64,000 bases of DNA from Agapetus fuscipes (taxonomy: Eukaryota; Arthropoda; Insecta; Trichoptera; Glossosomatidae), in contig OX637351.1 in the NCBI GenBank assembly GCA_951799405.1, positions 7,658,251-7,722,250 of the forward strand. Reading direction: 5' to 3'. Below are positions 41,037 through 51,179 of the stretch, piece by piece. How positions within the stretch are numbered: position 1 is the first letter of the stretch; each line of letters begins with the position of its first letter. The translations under genes were made by a program, and so were the position numbers. The notes below the pieces were generated by a model, which did no database searches, was not told where the DNA came from, and saw only the letters and a program-made list of their open reading frames with translations.

Positions 41037-41515
41037 AGCAGAAACTAACTTACTGCATTGATACCTACTATCTACCACTCTTGTCTCAGTCCTGTCAAAC
41101 GTTGCAGTGGTGTAGTCATACTAAACATGTTTTTACGTGTCAAATTTTATGTTTTCTTGCTTCCTCCATTTTGTGTTTGACTTCGAATTACAGCACATGC
41201 CATATTGTCTTAAAATAATTCATTTTTCCTATAAAATTCGTCAGTTTTATCGATCACAAGATTTATACCGCGTGCGTCTATGTTCGGACTGCTCCGGGCA
41301 TAGTAAGCACGCGGCAATGCTGCCACCTTTCAAGAAACATTTTAACATTCGCCCGAGTTTTTTTTTACACTTGGAAATGCAACTGTGAAGTTCTTTGTTC
41401 TCTTTCTTACTAATGACCATTTTCGTAAGTAAGTTGAAACAGATATATTTTGTCCATTTTCGTTACAATAATTTCTAGTCCACATATATCATAAGTCAAT
41501 GCTCCACACACTCAT
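41037..41515 (+). repeat. RepC, copy 1
   Basis: CAGAAACTAACTTACTGCAT to CATATATCATAAGTCAATG. Shared with 51180-51636 (reverse) and 55170-55600. Non-coding; no terminal inverted repeats seen. Confidence 0.7.
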
Positions 41516-41569
41516 CATGCGACACAGTTTTTTTACATTAACACTATGGATGTATTTGTACCTACTGGT

Positions 41570-41640
41570 CCATTGTCTGCAAGACAATTAATTGGAAGGC
41601 TGTTAGTTCGATTCCTGGTGGAGTATATTTGTCTTTTTGC
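41570..41640 (+). repeat. SINE-1-like head, diverged
   Basis: TTAGTTCGATTCCTGGTGGA is a B-box-like block. Confidence 0.5.
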
Positions 41641-41655
41641 ATGTAAATTCGTGAA

Positions 41656-41832
41656 TCTAATCTAATCTAATTTGCAAAGATATGTAACATTGGATATTCA
41701 CATAATTTGCATTTTCACAAGCAGACACGTATAAGCTGAAACATGCCGCATGTGGACTTACAATTAAAAACCCAAATCTCAAATGAACATACACCCTGCC
41801 ACTTTTGCCTACCTTCCTGGAACAGACACGAC
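41656..41832 (-). repeat. RepA, partial, long form
   Basis: AATCTAATCTAATTTGCAAA to ACCTTCCTGGAAC, then a jump to CACGACAATTTATTTTTTG. The CAACCTATAAGTCAAGG block is deleted. Confidence 0.7.
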
Positions 41833-41929
41833 AATTTATTTTTTGTAAATCAATAAATAATATTATGTTTAGAGTGTTTGGACATCAAAACTAAAACAGA
41901 AAACAAATTTCAATTTATCATTTAAAAAC

Positions 41930-42075
41930 CCCTAGCCGCCAACATTATAGATCAACCGCCATTTCTTTCTGTCCTTACATACTTCTTTCATTTCATCCAG
42001 AGTCATAACCTTCTTCATACAATCTCTCCTTTTATTATGACTCTGGATATTCCATTCATTCGCAATTTCGAATAG
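41930..42075 (-). mobile_element. RTE-like LINE ORF end
   Basis: Complement encodes KKVMTLDEMKEV-like sequence (CCAGAGTCATAACCTTCTTC) after the untranslated CTAGCCGCCAACATTATAG. It lies about 100 bp beyond a RepA in the same orientation. Confidence 0.7.
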
Positions 42076-42159
42076 TATGTTTATATTTATTTTTGACTTG
42101 GTTTTAGAGTAATTTATTATGTTTTCTTCTTTGTTTGTTTTCCTATGCTATTATGCATC

Positions 42160-42475
42160 ATAGAGATCAAGATCCAAACATAGTGTCGGTAATGAAATCA
42201 AGAAGACTCCAGTGGGCCGGACATGTAGCACGTGCAGAGGACTCCAGGATCATCAGAACTGTTTCGGATGGTGCCCCCTCAGGTGTTAGACCACTCGGAC
42301 GTCCCAGGATGCGGTGGGCAGACAACGTTGAAGCCGACGCCGAAGTTCTGGGAGTGAGGGGACCATGGAGGGAAGCAGCACAAGACAGAGAGTCCTGGAG
42401 GATTGTGGTGCGGGAGGCCCTGATCCTTCAAGGCTTATGAGCCGAAGAAAGTAAGTAAGTAAGTATTATGTACGA
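42160..42475 (+). mobile_element. Non-LTR LINE ORF C-terminus
   Basis: RRLQWAGHVARAEDSRIIRT through WREAAQDRESWRIVVREAL; the tail is (TAAG)n at about 42450-42462. Differs from 13178 by few bases. Confidence 0.85.
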
Positions 42476-42827
42476 CTTACGAGTATCATATTATGTTGTA
42501 TTTTATTCATAAATAAATAAAAACTGTTGAAAAAAATATGCCAATCGCCCATCTTCACTGAAGACGCACAGGAAAAAGAAGAAGGAGGAAGTCTTTAAGC
42601 AACAATGCAGCGGTGGCAAATTGAAGAATGTGAGATGTTTGAGACGTGTTAGTCTCTTCGTGGCGGCCATGATTGGAGGAGACAGTGATCTGTGCTGGGA
42701 GTAAGCGGCGACGACGCCGTGTAGGCAATTACTCGAGGCGCGCATAGCTGCTCATTATAAATAGCATGGTCGGTGGCTCAGCTGGTAGAGCGCTTGCGTT
42801 CAATGCCAGATCGCTAAGCACTAGAAT
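42476..42827. other. Unassigned; SINE-2-like head near the end
   Basis: 42766-42815 reads GGTCGGTGGCTCAGCTGGTA, a SINE-2-like head without body. The rest shows no recognised repeat or coding content. Confidence 0.45.
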
Positions 42828-43077
42828 AATCTAAAATCTAAATCTAAGTGGCAAAGATATGTATCATTTGAGGTTCATATTAAATGCATTCCCACAAGCA
42901 GACACGCATAATTTCGCGCTCGCACATGCCGCATGTGGACCTACAATATAAAAACCCAATCTCAAATGAACATAAGCCCTGCAACTCTTGCCGACTTTTC
43001 CTGAAACAGGGGTGACATTGGCAAAGTAAACCATTTTTACAGTTTGGGTGGTCAGCTCATACCAACCTATAAGTCAA
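42828..43077 (-). repeat. RepA, full length
   Basis: AATCTAAAATCTAAATCTAAG to TCATACCAACCTATAAGTCAAG. Confidence 0.85.
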
Positions 43078-43164
43078 GCTATACAAGCAATTAATTACAT
43101 CCAGTTATACAAACAAACAAACACTAAAAAATCTACAAAACATCCATAAAAATTCAAATTGATT

Positions 43165-43387
43165 CTTGGCCTTAGCCGCCTACATTACAGATCAGTTGTC
43201 GCTGTAAAAATCGCCATTACCCAATTAAGTCCTAGTTGACGTAAGGCTGGATGGATAGGTGACCAATCTCTGGTAAGGCGTATGAGTTTTTTAAAATTAA
43301 TGTTTTTGTTCAGCTCCACCGTGAATCGAACTCGAGACCATCCGATTATTAATCCGTGGCGTTCACCACTAGACTACCGACCAGTCA
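43165..43387 (-). repeat. LINE-end trace joined to diverged SINE-1
   Basis: CTTAGCCGCCTACATTACAG (43173-43192) passes into GTCGCTGTAAAAATCGCCAT and a SINE-1 body and head ending AGACTACCGACCAGTC. Confidence 0.65.
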
Positions 43388-43429
43388 AATCGTTGATTTT
43401 TTTAAGAATGGGATGCACAAAGTGAATTT

Positions 43430-43545
43430 GAAAAAAAAAAAGAGGAATATGAATGAATTGAAAGAGCTATTCGTGGATATGAAGAAGTGGAGACAACTCT
43501 GCTCATGTTCTGTAGCGCTATTCTGCTAAATTCCTTACACTTTAG
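43430..43545 (+). mobile_element. RTE-like LINE end
   Basis: Encodes MNELKELFVDMKKWRQLCSC, a variant of ...LKEVCQDRKKWRQLCR at 59490. Confidence 0.65.
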
Positions 43546-43699
43546 ATATCCATATAAATCCGGAATGCTAGCGCTAGCGAAAGAACTGCATAGATAAAAA
43601 AAAACACAGTACATCTTCTTTTTGGACACGAATCGCCAGCTCGTCGCCTTAAGGTCTAATCTAATCTAATCTTATCTAAGTTGCAAATATATCTACAAT

Positions 43700-44535
43700 T
43701 TAAAAAATACTGAGCACATCACACCGTCACTCAGGGATCAGCTTCATTGGCTGAAAATAAAGGAGAGGGTGGAGTACAAGGTCTGCTTAACTGTATTTAA
43801 GTCCTCGCAGAACATTGCGCCACCGTATGTCTCAGAGCTATGTGTAGGGGACACAGTAGAGGGTAGGCGGGGAGCTTTGAGATCTGCATGCAGCACTGCT
43901 GTGAATAGACTCAGGGTTCCCTGCAGAAGCAACATGGCCAATTATTTAGATCGAGCCTTTTGCGTTGCCGGCTCTCTGCTGTGGAATGCCTTACCACACG
44001 AGCTGAGAGCTGTAGAGTGCAAATGCTTCAGGATTGTGTCAGGATTGAAGGATTGTGTCAGGATTGAAGGATTGTGTCAGGATTGAAGGATTGTGTCAGG
44101 ATTGAAGGATTGTGTCAGGATTGAAGGATTGTGTCAGGATTGAAATGTGTCAGGATTGTGTCAGGATTGAAGGATTGTGTCAGGATTGAAATGTGTCAGG
44201 ATTGTGTCAGGATTGGTGTCAGGATTGGAGGATTGTGTCAGGATTGAAATGTGTCAGGATTGTGTCAGGATTGAAGGATTGTGTCAGGATTGAAATGTGT
44301 CAGGATTGTGTCAGGATTGAAGGATTGTGTCAGGATTGAAGGATTGTGTCAGGATTGAAATGTGTCAGGATTGTGTCAGGATTGAAGGATTGAAGGATTG
44401 TGTCAGGATTGAAGGATTGTGTCAGGATTGAAGGATTGTGTCAGGATTGAAATGTGTCAGGATTGTGTCAGGATTGAAATGTGTCAGGATTGAAGACATC
44501 TCTGTTTAGGAAACTCACAAAACGGCACTAAAAAT
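43700..44535 (+). mobile_element. CR1/L2-like LINE ORF end with internal minisatellite
   Basis: Encodes HHTVTQGSASLAENKG-type degenerate start, then VEYKVCLTVFKSSQNIAPPY, SELCVGDTVEGRRGALRSAC and LDRAFCVAGSLLWNALPHEL. Frame and similarity are interrupted by the array at 44029-44497 and resume as KTSLFRKL-like (GACATCTCTGTTTAGGAAAC) with the LINE 3' end AAAACGGCACTAAAAATATG. Confidence 0.8.
44029..44497 (+). repeat. Minisatellite GGATTGTGTCAGGATTGAA
   Basis: About 470 bp built from GGATTGTGTCA and GGATTGAA units with a recurrent longer form containing GGATTGAAATGTGTCA. It expands a motif from the LINE frame itself (TTCAGGATTGTGTCAGGATT). Confidence 0.92.
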
Positions 44536-44554
44536 ATGTCAAATTATTATATGA

Positions 44555-44778
44555 AACATTAAAGATTCACATTATGTGCATTTTCCCAAACAGACACGTA
44601 TAAGTTTGCGCTTAAACATGCCGCATGTAGACTTACAATAAAATAATCTGAATTTCGAATGAACATGCACCCTGTAACTCTTGCTGACCTTCCCTGAAAC
44701 AGGGGTAACATTGGCAAAGTAAACCATCTTATATAGCATGGGTGGCCTGCCGTATACCAACCTATAAGTCAAGGAACC
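44555..44778 (-). repeat. RepA, lacking its tail
   Basis: ATTAAAGATTCACATTATGT to ACCAACCTATAAGTCAAGGA. Confidence 0.8.
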
Positions 44779-45132
44779 GGTTACCGTCACAGTAACAGTG
44801 TAGAGTTCACACCCCCCTCTCACAGAATCGCGTAGATCATGACATTTTAAAACAACATGAACCCAAAAAAAAAAACAACTTTAAAAAAGCATGAGTCTGC
44901 TCTGTGTGTTGTTGGCTTGATTTTATTTTCTCTCGGGGAATTGGGATTTCCATGTCGGCACATTTGTAGCGGCCTGTGATCTCTGGTTTAACGTCACACC
45001 GCCAACTGTCACCTGTCAGAATCACCAACCCGACTGTCGACCAGGCCAGGATTAAGGGCGGTATGAACAGTTCGACTGAACCAGGGCCTCCGCGTCCTAG
45101 AGGGCCCCCAAGACGTTTAAGAAAAATATTAG
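44779..45132. other. Unassigned
   Basis: Contains an A run near 44862. From 45040 it becomes GC-rich and leads into the LINE end at 45133; the GC-rich part (AGGGCCTCCGCGTCCTAGAG) may belong to that element or another. Confidence 0.4.
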
Positions 45133-45432
45133 CCGGATTTAGCCAGCCAGTTTCTAACTGGCCACGGAAACTTTAAAGCCAAACTACTAAACCAGCTGGG
45201 TATCCCATCCATCTTATCAGCAGAGTGCCCTTGCGGCGCCAGCTCCCAGGACGTGTCTCACAGCTTGTGTCCATTGCAAGACTCTGATCGGGTTGCGCTC
45301 CTTGCTGCAGTACGGCCGGCCATTGGCCCAGTCGGTTACGCAGACTTTGTTGCTACAAAATCAAATTTCTCCGCTTTTGAGCGATTTTGCGTATCGTTTA
45401 GCCAAGCTGCATCCGAAGCGGATTCACAGTAA
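45133..45432 (+). mobile_element. Non-LTR LINE C-terminus with zinc knuckle
   Basis: The plus frame from 45133 to the TAA at 45430 reads DLASQFLTGHGNFKAKLLNQ and AECPCGASSQDVSHSLCPLQ, then a 60-residue tail. LTGHG followed by CxC...H...C is the C-terminal signature of R1/Jockey-group LINE proteins. Only the last ~100 residues remain. Confidence 0.72.
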
Positions 45433-45539
45433 TCCTGTCCTTAGCCATCTTGTAAAACATCACTTATACTATCTCAACGTGGAGATAGCTGAGGTTTTAT
45501 CATTTAAGAAGTATTTTGTTGAATAAAAGCAAAATGATT

Positions 45540-45783
45540 TTCCTTGATGTATAGGTTGGTATGCGGCTGACCACCCATGCTGTAGAAAATCTTTCACTAT
45601 ATCAAAGTCGCTCCTGTTCAAAGCAAGGTCGGCAAAAGTTGCAGGGTGTATGTCCATTTGAAATTTGGATTTTTATGTTGTAGGTTCACATGGGGCATGT
45701 GCAAGCGCGAACTTGTACGTGTCTGCTTGTGAGAATGCATATAATGGGACTCCCCAATGATGTTACATATATTTGCAACTTCA
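45540..45783 (+). repeat. RepA, full length
   Basis: TTCCTTGATGTATAGGTTGG to ATATATTTGCAACTTCAG. The TTAGA tail is lost at the junction with SINE-3. Confidence 0.82.
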
Positions 45784-45785
45784 GT

Positions 45786-46024
45786 CGGTGTTATGGCTGA
45801 GGGGGCCAAGTGAGCTGATCTTTCTAGCGTGTTTGGAATAGAACAACGTTGGTTCAATCATTTGGCCATAACTTTGACCCTGGTTCAACAGATGTTATTG
45901 GGTAATTATCAATTAATAATTTATGAAAATAAACTATAATTAATTATTACTTTATGATGTTAATACCTGTTTCTGGCCAGGTAGAATAGGTTAGTGAATT
46001 GCATTCCTCTTCACAAATCTATTT
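45786..46024 (+). repeat. SINE-3, full length
   Basis: CGGTGTTATGGCTGAGGGGG to TTCCTCTTCACAAATCTATT. The same RepA-then-SINE-3 order occurs at 14831-15339. Confidence 0.75.
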
Positions 46025-46257
46025 AAAAAAAATAATAAAAAACATTTTGGTTTGCAATAGGTACCTACATTTTTTTATGGCGCATGGCATGGTAGGGGGT
46101 ATGAGGGTTGGGGGACGACGGAGCTCCGCACCAGGGCCCCCAGTGGTCTTAATCCGGGCCTGCTGTCAACTGTCAGCTGACACATCACGACAGCTAGACA
46201 CACCGTCGGTTTATGGCCACGACAATAAAAGCATCACTATCTGTGAAATGAAGATAC

Positions 46258-46650
46258 GCAACTAAGCTACACATATAGTGTAACTTCTTGCCTGCGTTAG
46301 CCTCGAAGGGGTCGCATGTGGTGATTCGAGACCTATTTATTTTTACAGGTAAGGGGGCCTGACTCACACCAACCACGTTCAGTTGAAGTGGGGGTTTCCC
46401 ATTTTTCATTTCTTGTGAAGGCTGAGTACACCTTGGGATCGAACCCTTGCTCTCGTAATGGAATGCAAGCATTCTACCAACTGAGCTATCAACTGGACTT
46501 TTTACTGGATTGTTCGTCGCTACAAAGCGCCAATTCTCAAGCAACACCCAGTTGCTGTAAGGCTGGATGGACCTTTTGATTACCAGTCTTTGGGAAAGGT
46601 TTATGAATTTTTCAACCCAGCGAAGAGCAAATTTGAAAACATAAATGGTA
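46258..46650 (-). repeat. Composite SINE, head lost
   Basis: SINE-2 3' end at the left, SINE-2 head complement CAACTGAGCTATCAACTGGA near 46480, then the SINE-1 body to GAAAACATAAATGGTAT. Confidence 0.8.
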
Positions 46651-46664
46651 TAAAGATTTTAAAT

Positions 46665-47198
46665 TATGATTACGGTCGTTAGACATTTTATAGAATGAAA
46701 AAAACGGATTTTACTGACCGTGCAAAAGAGAAGAACGATTTTCTCTACGTTTCGTCGGAGTCATATCCGACGTCCTCAGGAGACGTGTGTCTTCTACAAA
46801 GAAGAACCACGAACTGTTGAATTATTGTTGTTTGATCGAGGTCGAAGGTTGTAGGTATTTTTATTAACCTTCGGTGATGCATCCATAGATGTCGTTGTAG
46901 CCCCAGATGTACAGAAGGACTATATTATGTCTTCTTTTGGAATCGTCCGATTAATAAAAGGGTGGATCATTGAAGCTAGTACTGGCCTCCATATACTGGA
47001 AAGCTTGTAGCTGTCATCTCTGTTGAAGTTGGGGTGCCTGTGTATTTCGATTGCTTCCTTCACTATTCGGGGGATGAGAAATCTTTCTTTAGATAAAATC
47101 TTTGTTTTATCAAATCTGATCAGATGATTCACCCCTTTCTGTGAATATTCACTGATAGCAGACTTGTTCGGGTTGTTTGTCTTAACTGCACATACCAC
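46665..47198 (-). mobile_element. Penelope-like element, 3' end
   Basis: The minus-strand frame 46920-47198 reads SAISEYSQKGVNHLIRFDKT and RIVKEAIEIHRHPNFNRDDS then SSIWRPVL, the C-terminal part of the GIY-YIG endonuclease domain of Penelope-like elements, with the conserved Glu in EAIEI. The reverse transcriptase is missing. In the 3' region the minus strand carries CTCCTGAGGA, a GTCGG/CCGAC hairpin and GAAACG (46749-46782). The upstream end is cut by a SINE-1 head fragment (TACCACTAGACTACGGACCG) at about 47196. Confidence 0.82.
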
Positions 47199-47447
47199 TA
47201 GACTACGGACCGGACCACGGTTGAGCTTAAACGAAATGTTTTACACTTTAGTTAGTGACCAGCAAAAACCAAATGTGTTTTTAAATAATGAGTATGGCAT
47301 TCGCGGTTTCATACATCAGTTGAAGTGTAGGGTTGTTTGCAGGGGCTCAAGGGGACCGGAAAATGCTCCCCGAGGGATAATATGTCGGGCAGTTTTTTAT
47401 CCCTGGAATACCACAACCATTCTTAAATACAGAAATACACAACCTTT

Positions 47448-47705
47448 CTAAGATCTAAATCTAAATCTAAGCTGCAAAGATATAAATCATTTAAGGTTCA
47501 TATTTGACGCATTCCCACAAGCAGACATGTATAAGTTCGTGTTTACACATGCCGCATGTGCACCTACTACATATATATATATGACAACTTCAAACAAAAT
47601 CAAAGATTCCTGTCCATTTGACTTATAGGTTGGTATGCGGCTGACCACCCATGCTGTAAAAATGGTTCACTTTGCCAATGTCACCCCTGTCTTAGGGAAG
47701 GACGG
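47448..47705. repeat. Two opposed RepA pieces
   Basis: 47448-47580 minus (AGATCTAAATCTAAATCTAA ...), 47619-47705 plus (TTGACTTATAGGTTGG ... TTAGGGAAGGACGG). Confidence 0.7.
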
Positions 47706-47773
47706 CTTGAGATGGTCCTGGACCATTAAATGGCGCCACAGGAAAGAAATCATCCATCATCATCATCATCATC
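47706..47773 (+). mobile_element. CR1-like LINE 3' tail with (ATC)n
   Basis: GAGATGGTCCTGGACCATTA and the repeat at 47756-47773, the same end as 7285-7345 in reverse. Confidence 0.65.
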
Positions 47774-47779
47774 GTGGAA

Positions 47780-47910
47780 CAAACATTTTATTGGATTTAA
47801 TTTATTATAGTAAGTGGACCAATTGAAAGGAGGTGTCCATGAAAAACTTCTGAACTACAGAAATGGGAAAAAGTGCATTTATCTAAGAAACTCATGTTAG
47901 CTTAATATGT
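47780..47910 (+). repeat. RepB
   Basis: ACATTTTATTGGATTTAATT, AGGAGGTGTCCATGAAAAAC. Confidence 0.5.
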
Positions 47911-47926
47911 CAACATTAACTGCTCT

Positions 47927-48411
47927 TTGACTGATAGTGTAGGCTAGTACGACGTTGACACCCCGTGCTGTAAAAAATGGTACTTTTGCCGACGCCAACC
48001 CGGTTTCAGGAAGAGGTGCAGGAGTTGCAAGGTGTATGTTCATGTGAGTTTTTGTTTATTATTTGTATGCACACATGCAGAATGTGTAGGCATGAACCCA
48101 CATGTGCCTGTTTGTAGGCAACCATTTAATATGAGCTTTAAATGTTAACATATCTTTGCAGCTTAGATTAGGCTGACCAGTGACCACCCATCCTACTGTA
48201 AAAAAATATTCACTTTGCCAATGCCACCCCTGTGTCAGGGAAGGTCGGCAAAAGTTGTAGGGTTTATGTTCATTTAAGGTTTTAATTTTATTTGTGAGCA
48301 CACATTCAGCATTTGTAGCCGCGAACAACTTACACGTGTTTGTTTGTGGGCATGCATTTGATATGAGCTTTAAATGTTAATAAATATTTGCAACTTAGAT
48401 TATAGATTATA
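47927..48411 (+). repeat. Two RepA copies in direct tandem
   Basis: 47927-48170 (CTTTGACTGATAGTGTAGGC ... GCAGCTTAGATTA) is followed without a gap by 48171-48411 (GGCTGACCAGTGACCACCCA ... TTAGATTATAGATTATAG). Confidence 0.75.
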
Positions 48412-48910
48412 GATAGAAAACCCAAATCTCTAGTGTCAGCCGCCAAAACCATCAAAATTCCAAAGCGTCAATTCACAGCAATGTTGACCTCAACTGCCTC
48501 CAGGGGTTGCAGACTTTACGGCGTGGCCTGGCTAAAAAATTGAAACAGCTCGCTTAGTGATCAGAGCGCGCTGTAAAAACCTCAAAGCGACGGGTTCGTG
48601 TCCCCAGGGAGCAGCACTAGGGACAAATTAGGCAAGGATTGGGCGCGCAAGATGGCAGAGACAAAATAAAAAATATCTCAAAAAAAAAATCTCTTGCCAA
48701 AACAATACTTACTTTAGTCTCTCCAGGGTGCAAGAAAGTATAAAACATGAAAACACTTAGCTGATATAGAAGGACGCGAATTCAACTACGCTACAAATAC
48801 AGTGTAACTTCTTGCCGCGACTATCGCCCCCCATCGCTCCATCGCTTATGAGCTTATGCATTGGAACTGTAACTGTAACTCTGCCGCCACTCTGCTAGAG
48901 GTGGCCAGGC
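48412..48910. other. Unassigned with tRNA-like and LINE-end traces
   Basis: 48548-48615 has an A-box-like TAGTGATCAGAGCG and B-box-like GGGTTCGTGTCCCC but no closing acceptor stem. 48790-48830 has a SINE-2 tail trace; 48866-48910 resembles the complement of the RTE-like 3' end (CTGCTAGAGGTGGCCAGGC). Confidence 0.45.
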
Positions 48911-49074
48911 CTGGAAGTCTCATCACCACGATGATTCTTACCTACCGAATATCGGTAATATTTGTATGAAGACCTGTCAATCCAAGATGGCCGTAAGTGA
49001 TCAGCTGATTAGTCTTCATACAAATGTTACCGATATTCGGTTGGTGAAAATCTCCGTGGTGATGAGACTTCCAG
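48911..49074. mobile_element. Foldback MITE family CTGGAAGTCTCATC, complete copy
   Basis: Arms of about 65 bp including TACCGAATATCGGTAATATT, and the centre CCAAGATGGCCGTAAGTGAT. The best-preserved copy. Confidence 0.85.
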
Positions 49075-49114
49075 CCCAGGGTGTAAGAAAGTGTAAAGCA
49101 TGAAAGCTATAATA

Positions 49115-49520
49115 ATCTATAATCTAAGTTGCAAGGATATATTCATTTAATTCTCTTTTATTCTTTTCGTTTGCTGTTACATTTGCTGTAGACAAGCTTT
49201 TATTGTAATTATTTTTATTTAAGAAAACTATTATTGGCCTTATATGTACTTATTATAAATCTTTACTTGTTTTATGTGTATGTGCTGTTGTTTTCTGTAA
49301 TAAATAAAAAAAAAAAAAACTCTCAGATGTATGCCCACAAACCAACACGTGTAGTTCGCGCTTAAATGCTGAATGTGTACTTACAAATAAAATCCAAACC
49401 TCAAATGAACATAAGCCCCACAACTTTTGCCGACCTTCCCTGACACAGGGGTGACATTGGCAAAGTGAACCATTTTTTACAGTATGGGTGGTCAGCCGCA
49501 TACCAACCTATAAGTCAAGG
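49115..49520 (-). repeat. RepA split by a poly(A) insert
   Basis: AATCTATAATCTAAGTTGCA ... ATTCATTTAA at about 49150; resumes CTCTCAGATGTATGCCCACA at 49319 and ends CCAACCTATAAGTCAAGGAA. Confidence 0.8.
49152..49318 (+). mobile_element. Poly(A)-tailed retrocopy
   Basis: A ~165-bp insert ending TTTTCTGTAATAAATAAAAA and further As. An AATAAA signal just ahead of the A tract indicates a reverse-transcribed mRNA or poly(A) LINE 3' end. The source is unknown. Confidence 0.65.
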
Positions 49521-49558
49521 AATTAAAATAAGAAGCACTTAGCTTATATATTGATATA

Positions 49559-50102
49559 CGCAAACGCAAGTAAGCTACACATATGGTGTGACCTCTGACC
49601 GCGTGCTCCCCGAAGGGGTCGCAAATGGCGATTCGGGATCTATTTATTTTTACGGATAAGGGGGCCAGCCTCACACCAACCACTTTCAGTTGCAGTTGGG
49701 ATTTTCCAGCTCCCGAGGGGGCTGGTTCTCATTTTTTGTGAAGGCTGAGTACACCTTGCCGGTATTTATTTTAGGGTTTGAAATATACGCCGAAACTAAA
49801 AATAATTTCTGACACCCTAGGTGGGGATCAAACCCTTGCTCTCGGCATGGAATGCAAGCATTCTACCAACTGAGCTATCGACCGGACTTTTTACGAGCTC
49901 GGTCGTCGCTACAAAGCGCCAATTCTCAAGCAAGACCCAGTTGCTGTTAGGCTTTGAAGGACCTTTTGATGACCGGTCTTTGGTAAAGGTTTATGAATTT
50001 TTCAAGCCAAAATATGAATGGTATTTTTTGTACTCCGCCGGGATTCGAACCCACAACCTTCCATTTACGAGTCAGAAGTGTTAAACACTAGACTGCGGAC
50101 CG
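49559..50102 (-). repeat. Composite SINE, complete
   Basis: CGCAAACGCAAGTAAGCTAC at the left, junction GACCGGACTTTTTACGAGCT near 49884, and SINE-1 head complement ending AGACTGCGGACCGG. The most complete of the composite copies. Confidence 0.88.
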
Positions 50103-50402
50103 GTTTAGATATAAACGAGTAGACTAGAAAAATAATCAAATCCTAAAACAAAACCCTCGCTCTTCAGACTCGCGTGTTGTGGGAGGTCTGTCTGACAGCT
50201 ACGGATGCTGGCTGACAGGTCACGGCGCGGTGACGTCACCAGACTGTGCACGCTAAAGTCGCGTCACTAAGCGTCACGCTGCGTGAATAAGCTGACAGCT
50301 GGAAGAGCTCCTATCATCACCACAGCTTCTCCACTTGCTACATGTGTTTCATGATGTCACGTAAAACCTGCAATTATAATAATCTATAATAATATTACAT
50401 TA
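50103..50402. other. GC-rich unassigned stretch
   Basis: 50150-50330 contains a CRE-like TGACGTCA palindrome near 50231 and several GCGTCAC repeats. No gene or open frame is associated with it in the window. Confidence 0.4.
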
Positions 50403-50445
50403 AGGGCCTGTTGCACCTACCTTCAATATGAATTGTATGAAAATA
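50403..50445. mobile_element. PIF/Harbinger MITE end
   Basis: TAA followed by GGGCCTGTTGCACCTACCTT; the rest is lost. Confidence 0.6.
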
Positions 50446-50467
50446 GGTCACAAAAAAATGTGTACTA

Positions 50468-50860
50468 ACGCAACTACGCAACTAAGCTACACATATAGTG
50501 TAACTTGTTGCCTGCGTTTCCCCGAAGGGATCGCATGTGGCGCTTCGGGACCTATTTACTTTTACAGATAAGGGGGCCGGCCTCACACCAACCACTTTCA
50601 GTTGAAGTGGGGTTTCCCAGCTCCCGGGTCCCGGGGGGGCTGGTTCTCATTTCTTGTGAAGGCTGAGTAAGCCTTTGAGATCGAACCCTTGCTCTCGGCA
50701 TGGAATGCAAACATCCTACCAATTGAGCTATCGACCTTTTTACGAGCTTGATCGTCGTCGCTACAAAGCGCCGATTCTCAAGCAAGACCCAGTTGCTGTA
50801 AGGCTGGATGGACCTTTGATGACCGGTCATTGGTAAAGGTTTATGAATTTTTCAACCCAA
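50468..50860 (-). repeat. Composite SINE, head lost
   Basis: SINE-2 tail complement CGCAACTAAGCTACACATAT, junction TCGACCTTTTTACGAGCTTG near 50733, then SINE-1 body to TTTTTCAACCC. Confidence 0.82.
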
Positions 50861-50934
50861 ACCGTGTAAAATAAATTCTGTTAAAACAAATAATTGCAGT
50901 AAAAGAGAACCTAGCAAAATCATAACATCGGTTT

Positions 50935-51130
50935 AACTCGCCACATGCGAAACCCTTCGAGGATAACGTGGCAAGAAGTTACACTATATGTGTAGCTTAA
51001 TTGCGTACTTGCGTTTAAATTAAATTAAAATTGATTAAAAGCCCTAGCCGCCAACGTTACAGATCAACCGCCATTTCTTGCGGTACCTACTTGCAAACTT
51101 CTTTCGTTTTCTACAGATCTAACTACCTAT
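50935..51130. repeat. SINE-2 tail and LINE-end fragment
   Basis: 50935-51017 plus SINE-2 end (AACTCGCCACATGCGAAACC). 51038-51130 minus RTE-like end (CCCTAGCCGCCAACGTTACA). Confidence 0.65.
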
Positions 51131-51179
51131 TCATACACGGACTTACTACAGAAATGTCTTGAGCAAAACTACCTACTCG

